Below the pieces are notes generated by a model. That model was not told the origin of the DNA. It did no database searches and saw only the letters and a program-made list of their open reading frames with translations. A stretch of DNA of 57,830 nt from Bacteroidales bacterium. Lineage in GTDB: Bacteria > Bacteroidota > Bacteroidia > Bacteroidales > UBA4417. This document shows positions 16,755 through 25,752 of the stretch, one piece after another (the first letter of the stretch is position 1; every line of letters begins with the position of its first letter). Where the stretch lies: contig JADJHD010000035.1 of NCBI GenBank assembly GCA_016707705.1, positions 1 through 57,830 on the forward strand. The letters run 5' to 3'. The translations under genes were made by a program, and so were the position numbers.

Positions 16755-17753
16755 ATGGAATCGAAATCTTTTTTCAAAAAACTCTTTGGTAGCTCTCCGG
16801 TAAAAGAAGATCCAGCTGCAGTTAAAATGGGGGACCCAATATCATTAAGTAAATATGATATTAAAGATGTATTGCTAGAGAATTCAATTATTTATTTGCA
16901 GACGCAGATTGCATTCCCTTCTGAGAAAATTTATATTTCAATGCCGGGTAAGGATGACAACGAGGAAATAGTTTTGGTTTTTAAAGACTTCAACGGAGTA
17001 ATTTATGGTACCTACAAGTATATCAAATTAGATGTTACGAGTATAGACTTGGACAAACTAATCGATTACTATTCAAAATCTTACATATCAAATATCCTAT
17101 ACAAAACCGTCCATAAGACATTTATAGATGGTCGGGAAGCATTTATCGTTACAGGTAAGACAAATGAAAGCAAGTTTGACTATTTTACTGCAGTAATTAT
17201 TGAGGGGTCAAATTTGACCATTTTCAATTTAATAACTGATGAAAATTTCCTTTTCTTAGACCCTGATTTTGCTTATAAGACATTTGCAAGTTATAAGTTC
17301 ATTAAAAACTCAAATCAAAATCAAAGAATTATTAAAGATTTTATTTGTTTTAAGAATGACAATGGATTGATGAAATATTTTAAGGATGATGGGAGTTCAA
17401 GAGGCTATTATACTTTTTATACAAACCCTTCTCTGAACCTCAGTATAACAGTTGGCATTGAAGAAGTTGCCCATGATTCGATATTGTCATTAAAAGATAC
17501 TTATAAAGATAATGATGGAACCTGCTTCAAGGACACTCTAAAATTTGGCAGCAAAGAAATTGAGGCTGATGGATTTAATCAAAAAGATTGGCTCATATAC
17601 CTGATAAAATATAAAGGTAATAATATTCAATTTTCCATGAATATCAATAAAATCGACCCTGAACAGGATTTATCCAGGGATCATTTGAAAGAAAGTGACT
17701 TATGGCCTCAGATTCTGGAAATTGTAAGTGAGAACTTCTACTTTAATTTCTAA
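16755..17753 (+). CDS. Hypothetical protein with FFKKLFG N-terminus
   Basis: 332 aa, not recognised. No signal peptide or membrane segment; begins MESKSFFKKLFGSSPVKE, a short amphipathic head also found in the gene at 17965 (FFDKLFG). The rest is rich in aromatic, Lys, Asp and Ile residues with alternating beta-like text (FDYFTAVIIEGSNLTIFNLI). There may be two related halves: one at about 30-190 and one at about 195-330, each with a substrate-like YYTFYT/YGTYKY strand. AT-rich codons. Followed 90 bases later by a hairpin terminator. Could be an immunity-type or accessory cytosolic protein, but nothing in the sequence assigns a function. Confidence 0.65.
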   Translation: MESKSFFKKLFGSSPVKEDPAAVKMGDPISLSKYDIKDVLLENSIIYLQTQIAFPSEKIYISMPGKDDNEEIVLVFKDFNGVIYGTYKYIKLDVTSIDLDKLIDYYSKSYISNILYKTVHKTFIDGREAFIVTGKTNESKFDYFTAVIIEGSNLTIFNLITDENFLFLDPDFAYKTFASYKFIKNSNQNQRIIKDFICFKNDNGLMKYFKDDGSSRGYYTFYTNPSLNLSITVGIEEVAHDSILSLKDTYKDNDGTCFKDTLKFGSKEIEADGFNQKDWLIYLIKYKGNNIQFSMNINKIDPEQDLSRDHLKESDLWPQILEIVSENFYFNF

Positions 17754-17842
17754 GTGTGGAACAATTCTGTCTTATGAGGCAAATATAACTTCTTGCTTAT
17801 TTGCATCATTTTCATGGAATTAGCATCAGGTTTTACTTCGTC

Positions 17843-17877
17843 AACAAACTGTCCTCTGAAATGCAGGACAGTTTGTT
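17843..17877 (+). terminator. Hairpin terminator after the 332-aa hypothetical gene
   Basis: Perfect 13-bp stem (17843-17855 with 17865-17877), 9-base loop, CTGTCCT/AGGACAG core, followed by TTAGATTTT. 90 bases after the stop at 17753. The T-run is imperfect. Confidence 0.6.
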
Positions 17878-17964
17878 TAGATTTTAACATGAAGTAATAC
17901 TGCGATTATTATCAATGGAGAAAGCTGAAAATCCAATAAAGAGTAAGCCGTATCAAAATTCTAA

Positions 17965-18399
17965 ATGAATATGAACTTCTTTGATAAGCTATTTGGAAGA
18001 AATATTAATAAAACATCAAACACTCGGCAAGGTTTCAATCCAGAAAATGAGTTAATGATGGAATGTCCTCCTTATTCTGGTCAGGCAATCTGCTCTGATG
18101 ATGCATGTCCTTGTGACAATACAAAAATGCCGCCAGCAACAGGGTATTTATTAATAAGGCAGGAAGTTGTTTCTACTCGTAGAAACTGCTTAACTATGTC
18201 AGAAATGCAAAATCATATGTCAAAATCAGGAGTAACAGCCATTGATTTCAATTCAATTCGTCGAAAATATCTTCCAATAGCAGTATGTGAACAATCTGCT
18301 AGAATGAGGAAACTCAATTTAAGTATTGCAAAATCTGATTTTGATTCTTGGGTTAGCAGCGGGAAGGTTCCGTGCAGGGAAACACCTTTAAGTCTATAG
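17965..18399 (+). CDS. Hypothetical Cys-rich protein with FFDKLFG N-terminus
   Basis: 144 aa, not recognised. Starts MNMNFFDKLFGRN, like the upstream 332-aa protein. A cysteine cluster CSDDACPC (about residues 45-52), then NTKMPPATGYLLIRQEVV and further single Cys residues (C73, C112, C136 region) suggest a metal-binding or disulfide-bearing small domain. No signal peptide. Two ATGs (17965 and 17971) are possible starts. Lies in the same direction as the flanking hypothetical genes; separated from the upstream gene by a terminator. Confidence 0.6.
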   Translation: MNMNFFDKLFGRNINKTSNTRQGFNPENELMMECPPYSGQAICSDDACPCDNTKMPPATGYLLIRQEVVSTRRNCLTMSEMQNHMSKSGVTAIDFNSIRRKYLPIAVCEQSARMRKLNLSIAKSDFDSWVSSGKVPCRETPLSL

Positions 18400-18524
18400 C
18401 GCTTTAGTTTTTTTTCACATTTGTATGTGTGATGAACTAAATTATTCAACACAAACTAGAATTCTAAAATTTCGAATACTTCGCTATAAAGAAGTTGTCT
18501 AGTATCATCAACAACTTATAAAAC

Positions 18525-19088
18525 ATGAATCCAATTGAGCAGGAAGCATTTGATGCCCTCAATAACCGTGAATATGAAAAGGCAACAACTCTGTTTTTTC
18601 AATTATATCACTCTGATTATGAAGATAAAGACAGGTGTCTAACACATGCTTGCATTTCTATCTGGATGGGAGTTCAGAATTGTTGCCATACAGCTGGAAG
18701 TATTTTTATTTGTGCTCTTATGGGTATGAATGATAGCGGCTATGCTAGCGAACTATTTATTACAAGCTTGTTTAGACTTAAAAAAATATCATCAAAGTTT
18801 ATCACCCCCATTTCTGACGAGATATGTGAAACTGTAGAAAAAACTGCAAATATTTTAAAGCATTTAGTTGAAACTAAAAAATCAAACTATGCGATGGCTT
18901 GGTACGCAAATGTTTTAAGGGGAATGGCTAATTACTCAGAGTGCAATACATTTATTGTCAATTCCTTATCTGATACTTCCCTACCTGAAGATGTTGTTAA
19001 ACAACTTAAAGGATGCAGAGAAAACATTAGTGGGTATGACAATGACAGTGCAGAACTATATCAAAAAAAGCATTCCCAGATTTCATAA
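18525..19088 (+). CDS. Hypothetical helical protein, probably the N-terminal half of a frameshifted or recoded gene
   Basis: 187 aa, not recognised. The text looks helical and repeat-like at the start (EAFDALNNREYEKATTLFFQ, TPR-like), with Cys residues at CCHTAG. Near its 3' end the zero frame reads CAA AAA AAG (19062-19070), that is, a perfect A_AAA_AAG slippery heptamer. A -1 shift there joins it smoothly to the next frame (QKK then AFPDFITINPEAIAR), giving one 477-residue protein ending at 19957. Without the shift it stops 6 codons later with HSQIS. The last six residues are therefore suspect. One lost A in an A8 run would give the same picture. Confidence 0.6.
   Translation: MNPIEQEAFDALNNREYEKATTLFFQLYHSDYEDKDRCLTHACISIWMGVQNCCHTAGSIFICALMGMNDSGYASELFITSLFRLKKISSKFITPISDEICETVEKTANILKHLVETKKSNYAMAWYANVLRGMANYSECNTFIVNSLSDTSLPEDVVKQLKGCRENISGYDNDSAELYQKKHSQIS
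19064..19070 (+). promoter_or_regulatory. A_AAA_AAG slippery heptamer: possible -1 frameshift site or homopolymer indel
   Basis: The heptamer is in the correct phase for tandem -1 slippage (zero frame CAA AAA AAG CAT). The -1 product continues GCA TTC CCA GAT and stays open for 295 codons. No clear stimulatory stem-loop or upstream Shine-Dalgarno-like element was recognised. The A7 run is also a classic sequencing-indel site. Confidence 0.4.
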
Positions 19089-19957
19089 CAATCAATCCAG
19101 AAGCGATTGCAAGATTGAATCTTCTTATTACCAATATTGGCAAGGAGATTTTTAATTCTGTTGAGAATAAAATTACCGATCAACACCTAAAACCAATTGA
19201 GGAACTAATACCTGAAAATAAAGTTGAAGCTACTAATTCAAAAATCAGTTCTTCATTCGTTTGTAAGTTAGGGATTCATAAATGGAATGGATGTACCTGT
19301 AAAAATTGTGGAAAATATCGTAACAAATATCACAACTTCAGTGACGACTGTGAGAAATGCTCAGTCTGTGGCAAAGAAATCTCGGAATCACATGCATGGA
19401 ATGGATGTAAATGCAAGAAGTGTAATAAAACCAGAGACAGTGAACATAAAACTAATGGTGGTTCAACTTGCTTGAATTGTGGCAAGAGTGTGAAGAGCGC
19501 TGATTTTAATAATGTTGTTAACCTATTTATCAAAACTGCGATGGATAAATCTGCCTACTGCAGCATAGCTATTTCAGAATTAGGTACAGCATCATCAGAC
19601 CTTGCACAAGCATTTATGAAATCAGGAATATCTGCTTCGCATGTTACAGAACTATTGAATACTGGTTTGCTGGCTATATGCCCAATGTGTCATGATTACA
19701 TTTCGGGTCAGGCATTATTAATGCTGGACACTTTAGCTTTAGCAGGAAGCGTTGTTTTTACCGGCAACTCTGGTGGTGCAGAACGGTTAATGGAAGGAAA
19801 ATGCAAATCATACTCCTGCTTTTCCAAGACTTATGATTTGTATTGGTGTCCTGATCTCGATCCGATATACTTATCTGATATTCAAACCCGTCATGGTTTG
19901 AGTATAGACAGGTATATGCAAGAAAAAAGACAACATATCTGGAAACCATCAAGATGA
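19070..19957 (+). CDS. Protein with duplicated Cys/His zinc-ribbon-like module (C-terminal half of the 18525 gene)
   Basis: Open in the -1 frame from 19046; the first conventional start is only a TTG at 19115, so it probably depends on fusion to the 18525 frame. Counting from that TTG, two tandem copies of a metal-binding module are visible: H55-x-W-N-G-C60-x-C62-K-x-C65 ... C79/C82-x-x-C85-G-K, and H93-x-W-N-G-C98-x-C100-K-x-C103 ... C119-x-x-C122-G-K. A C-terminal domain (about 130-280) follows with CPMCHDY and no known signature. No membrane segment. Function unknown; the module could bind zinc and nucleic acid or protein. Confidence 0.6.
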   Translation, partial: AFPDFITINPEAIARLNLLITNIGKEIFNSVENKITDQHLKPIEELIPENKVEATNSKISSSFVCKLGIHKWNGCTCKNCGKYRNKYHNFSDDCEKCSVCGKEISESHAWNGCKCKKCNKTRDSEHKTNGGSTCLNCGKSVKSADFNNVVNLFIKTAMDKSAYCSIAISELGTASSDLAQAFMKSGISASHVTELLNTGLLAICPMCHDYISGQALLMLDTLALAGSVVFTGNSGGAERLMEGKCKSYSCFSKTYDLYWCPDLDPIYLSDIQTRHGLSIDRYMQEKRQHIWKPSR

Positions 19958-20054
19958 ATAACTTCTCATTCATGTCGGAATAATTGGATTTTATAACCCA
20001 TTGCTTTAAAGCTAGTCAATTTAAGTATACTATAGCCACAATGTATCACATGCT

Positions 20055-23015
20055 ATGACAAATCTGAATGAGAGAGCAGAAGAAAGAATCATCCGCGTTT
20101 TTATTTCTTCAACTTTTAAGGATTTTCAACCTGAAAGGGAAATGCTGATTAAACGAGTATTTCCAAACATTAAGAAATTATGCCAAGAGCATGATGTGGA
20201 TTTCTGAAATTGACTTGCGCGGGGTGTAACAGAAGAACAAGTGCAAAATGGAGCTGTCATAGATGTTTGTTTGGCTGCCATAGAGCGTTGTCATCCATAT
20301 TTTATTGGATTGATTGGAAGCCGTTATGGTTGGGTTCCTTCTGAAGAAGATATTGCCAAATACAAATGGATAGAAGACAAATACCCTGTTTTAAAAGGTG
20401 TATTTGACCAACGACCCAGTGTGACTGATATTGAAATTCAATACGGGGTTCTTAAAAGAGAAGAGAAAACACTTGTTGCCTATTTTTACTTTCGTAAGGA
20501 TGAGGAAACTACTGCTGAATATACGAAAGATGAAAACAGTATTGAACAAAGAAAGCTAGAGCATTTAAAATCAAGAATTGAGAAGGATTCAAATTTTCCT
20601 GTTTTCAAATATGCTGAAATCGACGAACTTGCTAAGCAAGTTGAAAAAGATCTGGGAGATTATATAAAAACCAAATTTCCTGTAATAGAATCCTTTACCA
20701 AATTAAAAAAACTAAGACAGGAACATGCAGCTTTTGCCAAAAGCCGTTTAAAGGTCTATATAAATGATAAAAGTTTATACAATGTAATTGACAAGAATGT
20801 TGCCAATGCTACCACTATAGTGATTGCTAGCGCTCAAGGCACAGGTAAGACGGCTCTTCTTGCAAACTGGATAGCTTATTATCAAAAAAATCATCCCGAA
20901 ACTTATATTCTTTATCATTTTATTGGAGGAGCATCTGAATCTACCAACGTATATTCAATGATGTTGCGTATTTGCGAGGAATTAAAAGAGCATTTCAAAA
21001 TAATCGATGATGTTCCAACTACTAACCAGCAAATCCTTACACAATTTCACTATTGGCTAAACAGACCAAACGCTAATCAAAAATGGGTGCTTGTTCTTGA
21101 TGCATTAAACCAATTGGAATTAGAAGGTAATGCTCATGAATTAAATTGGCTGCCAATTGAGTTACCTGAAAACTTGAGTGTTGTAATGTCACTTACTCCA
21201 GGAGAAATACTTGATGTTTGTCAAAAAAGAGGATATGAAACACTTTTCTTGGAAAAGCCAATTTATGAATACAAAGTTGAGATAATTAAAAACTATCTAA
21301 GTTCTTACGAGAAGAGTTTATCACATAAGTATTTAACCTCAATAGCAGAGAACAAGTTAACTGATAATGTGCTTGTTCTTAGAACATTTCTGGATGAGCT
21401 TAGAATTTACGGCTACCATGAACTATTAGATAATCAGATTAGATATTTCTTAAACGCTGAATCACCTATGTCATTTTTCCAAAAGGTTTTGGAACGATTT
21501 GAAAATGACTATGAATCAGTATCTAATAATTTTGTTAAGAATAGCCTGATCTACTTATCTGTATCAAATTCGGGATTATCAGAGCAAGAATTATTGGAAT
21601 TGACTAATGTAACAATCCTTGAGTGGATTCCATTTATCGAAGCACTTCGTAACCATCTGGTTAATCGCAGTGGCCTCCTTAATTTTTCTCATGATTATTT
21701 ACGACAAGCTATAAATAGCAGGTATCTTTCTAACAATGAAGCGATCCAAACAGCCCATAGGCATCTTTTACAATATTTTCAGACTAAGGAAGCATCTAAA
21801 CGGACATTTAATGAGATACCTTTCCATTTCAAGAAATTAAATAAATGGGAATTGCTAAAGGATTATCTTACAGAGAGTTCAGTTTTAAAAACAGTTGATA
21901 TTGATCAGGTTCAGTTCGAAATGCTGAACTATTGGAATTGTCTTGAAATTAGCTATGATATTGAAAATGAGTATGAGAATTCATTATCATCATACAAATC
22001 AACTCTTAAACCAGCCCCGGAATTAACTGACTTATTTTCTTCATCTTATACAACTGACAGAGATCAACATGTTATTTACGCATTGATTTGTGTGCAAGTA
22101 GCAAAATTGTTGATGTCTGCTTCCAAATACAGACTGACGGTAAAACTACTCGAAGAAAGTTGTGATCTATTCATGAAATATCAAGTTTCTTCACCTGAGC
22201 ATTATTCTTTGGTATTCTTTGCCAGAAACATGCTCATCAATATTTATATGAAACAAAAGCAATATTTCAAAGCTGAACCTTTATTAAACCATACAATATT
22301 CGATCTTCAAAAAGAATTTGGGAAGTCAGACACATTGGTAGGAGTACTCACTGGAACTTTGGGAATTTTATATCTTGAGTTGGAACTTCTGGATAAATCT
22401 GAAACATGTTTGCTCAAATCATTAGATATCGTAATTAAAAGTAAAGGAGAAAACTCAGTTGAGGCAGCAACTTGTTTCAATAATCTGGCCATGCTTTACA
22501 ATTCAACAAAACAAAAAGATCGAGCAGAGACTTATTTGAAGAAGGCGATTGAATTAAGAATTCTTTTTTATGGCCGCGGACATCCAGAAACCTTGACTTG
22601 TTTGGTAAATCTTGCATTTTTCATGTTGGAGCAGAACAAATCAGCAACGGCAAAAGAATTAGCTCTAGAGGTCATAGAATCCTCTGAAAGATTAATAGGC
22701 AATAACAATGTAGAAACTGGCAGGGCATATAAGGTTTTGGGCATTTGTTACATTCAGGATGGAGAATTCTATGAAGCTCAAAAGCAAATCAGTAAATCAT
22801 ATGAAATTAACAAAATCCTCTATGGTGAGATTAATGCCAACACTGCTGAATGCATTCAATGGTTAGCAATATGCTTAGTAAGGCAAAATAAATTATTTGA
22901 GGCATATGAATATTATACCAAGGCATACGATATATATCGTATGACATTAGGATACGAACACCCAGTTTCAATCTATACGGCTCAACAAGTTGCTGAATTG
23001 AAACGATATTTATAA
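20055..23015 (+). CDS. DUF4062 - P-loop NTPase (STAND/NACHT-like) - TPR protein, 5' part broken by two compensating indels
   Basis: About 986 codons. N-terminal DUF4062 (RVFISSTFKDFQPEREMLIK near 15-33, then GVTEEQ, CLAAIERCHPYFIGLIGSRYGWVP). Central NTPase with Walker A AQGTGKTALLANW (about 260-272) and Walker B WVLVLDALNQL. C-terminal region (about 660-980) of tetratricopeptide repeats of the nephrocystin-3 style (SLDIVIKSKGENSVEAATCFNNLA, i.e. A-x-x-x-N-N-L-A repeats). In-frame TGA codons at 20205 and 20211 interrupt the DUF4062 domain. Reading the intervening 15-20 bases in another frame gives EIDLR and restoring one T gives RWGVTEEQ, exactly the family text, so two nearby indels cancel. 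The longest uninterrupted frame starts at GTG 20241. The architecture resembles STAND ATPases used in signalling and antiphage defence; the role here is inference. Confidence 0.8.
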
Positions 23016-23106
23016 AAGTAATTTCTTGAAAGTTATTGTTGTTACGCCTGTATTTAAAACTGAATGGTTGCTTTTTGTCCTTCAAATAATTATTCCAAAA
23101 GCTAAT

Positions 23107-24924
23107 CTAAACAGGCAGGCTGATACGCCTAAAACTCAAAGACACACACCACTCATGGTTTTCAGTTGACATTATATCTTCCGCGTTTTGTATCTCCTTT
23201 GCAAATTCGTCAGTTGATAACGCATCATCAACAGCCCTTTCCAGCCTGTGCAGGATTTCAGCCATTCGTTCAGACCTGGATGCAATTCTTTCAAAATCAT
23301 GTATTCCACCTATTGCATGCTGGGATGCAGCAATGGCTGGCAGAATAACAACGAGGACAATGATGAGATTCTCAAGAAAATGAAGCTCAGAGAATAAATC
23401 TGACAAATGAAATGAAGCTGCAATAAGCGTTAAGAAAAGTAGGACACCAATAAACTTATGGTCCTTAGATGCTTTTCTTGATTTTTTATAAGAGGACGAA
23501 ACATGGTAATCAGCCTGGTATTTTATCCAGCTGTTGTTTACAAATGATTTTATACTTTGCAAATCACTGATTGTAAATGACTTATAAGATATACCTGATT
23601 TTATGTATTGAAGAGAAGATTCAACCCAACCACCTGGACTAGGATAAAATGGTAAAAGTTGAACTGGAGAATTACTTGCACTGCCTGTATTAACAGGTAC
23701 AATACTGGTAAAACCAAGAATTCGCAATCGTTCTGCCAAATGCCTGTAGTTTAGCCATTTTTCGTGCCAGTTCCCTGAAATACTTAGTCTAAACCAACCT
23801 ACTGCACTTACGAGAGCAAGAATCTCGAAAATAATCAACCAAGTTTGAGAAGGGAGAAAAATAGCCTGGATAATAGAAACAAATACTGCAATAGTGGCAA
23901 GACGATACAACCAAGAAGCTGAACGCACATGTTTATTATTATAATAGATTGCTAGGTAATCAGCCATTGCATAATGAGGAAGAACAGAGTTTATCAAAGG
24001 ATCAAGATATTCCCTGGAAAGACCGGAATCTTTGATACCTGATTCAATACGCATCAGATTATCCTGATAAACCTTATTGAACCCATTTAGGTTTTTAGCA
24101 GGGTCGCGGTTGTATTCTGCCAGTTGAACAAACTGTGAGGCAATTTCAGAAGCTGATTTTGGCAATTTTCGAGATAAAAATGAAGCTTCTGACCCATTTC
24201 TTTTATGAGGGTTAAAAAACAATAGACAAGCAGGTTTTTCAGGATGCAAAGAATTAATCCAAATTACAGTTCTGTTCAATCTCAATGCGTAATCAACAAT
24301 TTCAGCTGTGCCTCCAACTCCTTTTGCCGGTCCACCATCCCAAACGGCAATGATTATGTCGCATGTTTCTGCCATTTTTTCACCGGAATGGCGATAACCC
24401 CTGTTTCGTGGAGTTGGAGCAGGTTCACATTCAAAAGAGTGAATATTAGTAATTGTTGCTTCTTTATATAATTCTTCGAATTCATATAAATCTTCAGCTG
24501 TTTTGAAATCTTCACGATATTCTGCTTCATTAAAAGGAAGAATTACCTGAAGAGATGCATTTAATGAATCCATAGCTATTCTTGAAACCATCCTATCTGC
24601 GCCTTGAGCTAAGGCAGAGACTACCTGCCATGTGAGAGGAGTATGATGTTCAGGATTCTCTCTTTTAGGATGAGCATTAAGAAAGGCAATAGATTTTTTG
24701 AGTTTCCAAATTATGAAATTTTCAGCATTTCTCCACTTTGTATTCCCTGGAATCAAAGGTTGATGAGGATCAGTATTGACTGATTCAATAGTGGTTTTTA
24801 AGTACTCTATAGTCCTGGTTATCTGTATATTGACAGCATTTGCATCTTTAATTTTTCTATGTCCGGTAACCCCAATACGCATTGTATAGGGAATAGGTGA
24901 TGGTATTTTACTTTCAGGATTCAT
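23107..24924 (-). CDS. SLOG-like Rossmann domain protein with four transmembrane helices (SLATT-like)
   Basis: 605 aa. N-terminal Rossmannoid domain of the SLOG/LOG type: IGVTGHRKI (residues 17-25), LAQGADRMVSRIA (105-117), CDIIIAVWDGGPAKGVGGTAEIVDYA (188-213, i.e. AVWDGGPA then GGTAEIVDYA), a probable nucleotide-ligand pocket. The C-terminal half has two hairpins of membrane helices, about 341-358/362-380 and 491-508/516-534, each followed by Arg/Glu-rich helices (YRHLAERLR; ERIASRSERMAEILHRLE), as in SLATT 2TM effector domains. In such systems the SLOG part is thought to sense a nucleotide and the membrane part to act as a pore-like effector. Convergent with the DUF4062-NTPase gene, 91 bases apart. 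Alternative start at M15. Role as a conflict-system effector is inference. Confidence 0.72.
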   Translation of the reverse strand: MNPESKIPSPIPYTMRIGVTGHRKIKDANAVNIQITRTIEYLKTTIESVNTDPHQPLIPGNTKWRNAENFIIWKLKKSIAFLNAHPKRENPEHHTPLTWQVVSALAQGADRMVSRIAMDSLNASLQVILPFNEAEYREDFKTAEDLYEFEELYKEATITNIHSFECEPAPTPRNRGYRHSGEKMAETCDIIIAVWDGGPAKGVGGTAEIVDYALRLNRTVIWINSLHPEKPACLLFFNPHKRNGSEASFLSRKLPKSASEIASQFVQLAEYNRDPAKNLNGFNKVYQDNLMRIESGIKDSGLSREYLDPLINSVLPHYAMADYLAIYYNNKHVRSASWLYRLATIAVFVSIIQAIFLPSQTWLIIFEILALVSAVGWFRLSISGNWHEKWLNYRHLAERLRILGFTSIVPVNTGSASNSPVQLLPFYPSPGGWVESSLQYIKSGISYKSFTISDLQSIKSFVNNSWIKYQADYHVSSSYKKSRKASKDHKFIGVLLFLTLIAASFHLSDLFSELHFLENLIIVLVVILPAIAASQHAIGGIHDFERIASRSERMAEILHRLERAVDDALSTDEFAKEIQNAEDIMSTENHEWCVSLSFRRISLPV

Positions 24925-25752
24925 CTTAAATAATGAGTTTAATAATTCACAACAATAATGAGATTCATATCAATGTAATAATCTACTTTCTGACCATTCA
25001 AAGCCGGCTTTGTCCAATTATTCCCAGTATTTCAACATTTGATTTCGACCTCTATTCTTATCTGGTTCAGTGAATCTTTTATTTTGTAATAGATCAGACA
25101 ATTAAGAATTTTCTGATAATCATTTCTTGTTTCACTATAAATCCAGTCATTATTTTCATTGAACTCTCTTCATTGTCTGTACTCCACTGCAGCCATTATT
25201 TCGAACAATCGCCTCCCCTCCCCTTCAAAGTGAATCAAAAACTCTTTCCTTTTATGGATTCTGATTTCTACTACAGAAACTATCTTAAGTTTTTCTTAAC
25301 CTAATTCCTGTGGTATCCTTACCGCTTCAGCCAAATTGCTTGTTTTGATCAAGACCGGTAATTTATCAAATTCCAAGTCATAATTCGGATTCTTTGTTTT
25401 ATCTTGAATTTAACAGGCTTCATGAAAACATTTTGCAATTTCAAATGCATATTATTGGTATTCCAATTTTCATTTTGCTCATCCGTAAATGTACCACAAA
25501 TCAAAGAATGATTATATTGACGAAAAAATTTTGACGTGAATCTAATCAAATTTATTGAAGACTTTCACGATGAACTTAGCTGAATTATTCATTTTATGAG
25601 CAAAAAGTAAGAGCAAGGAATTTTATCTTATAAATGAGATTAACCAAGTGATTGAGGCCAACATCACTGGCAAAACTATAGTGTTCAGTGACATAAGGTT
25701 AATAAAGGTTAACAAAGACAGACAACTCCTGAGTTTCAATTATTTTTGCATT
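24925..25752. other. 828-base AT-rich intergenic region, right edge of the island
   Basis: No gene with recognisable features. Several short frames exist but none has domain text. A TATTTTTG sits at 25741-25748, only 4 bases before the kinase ATG. No second copy of the mnmE 3'-end sequence was found here by eye. Confidence 0.5.

Noticed and set aside
25349..25549. 66-codon minus-strand frame before the kinase gene
   Set aside because: No recognisable features and poor codon pattern.
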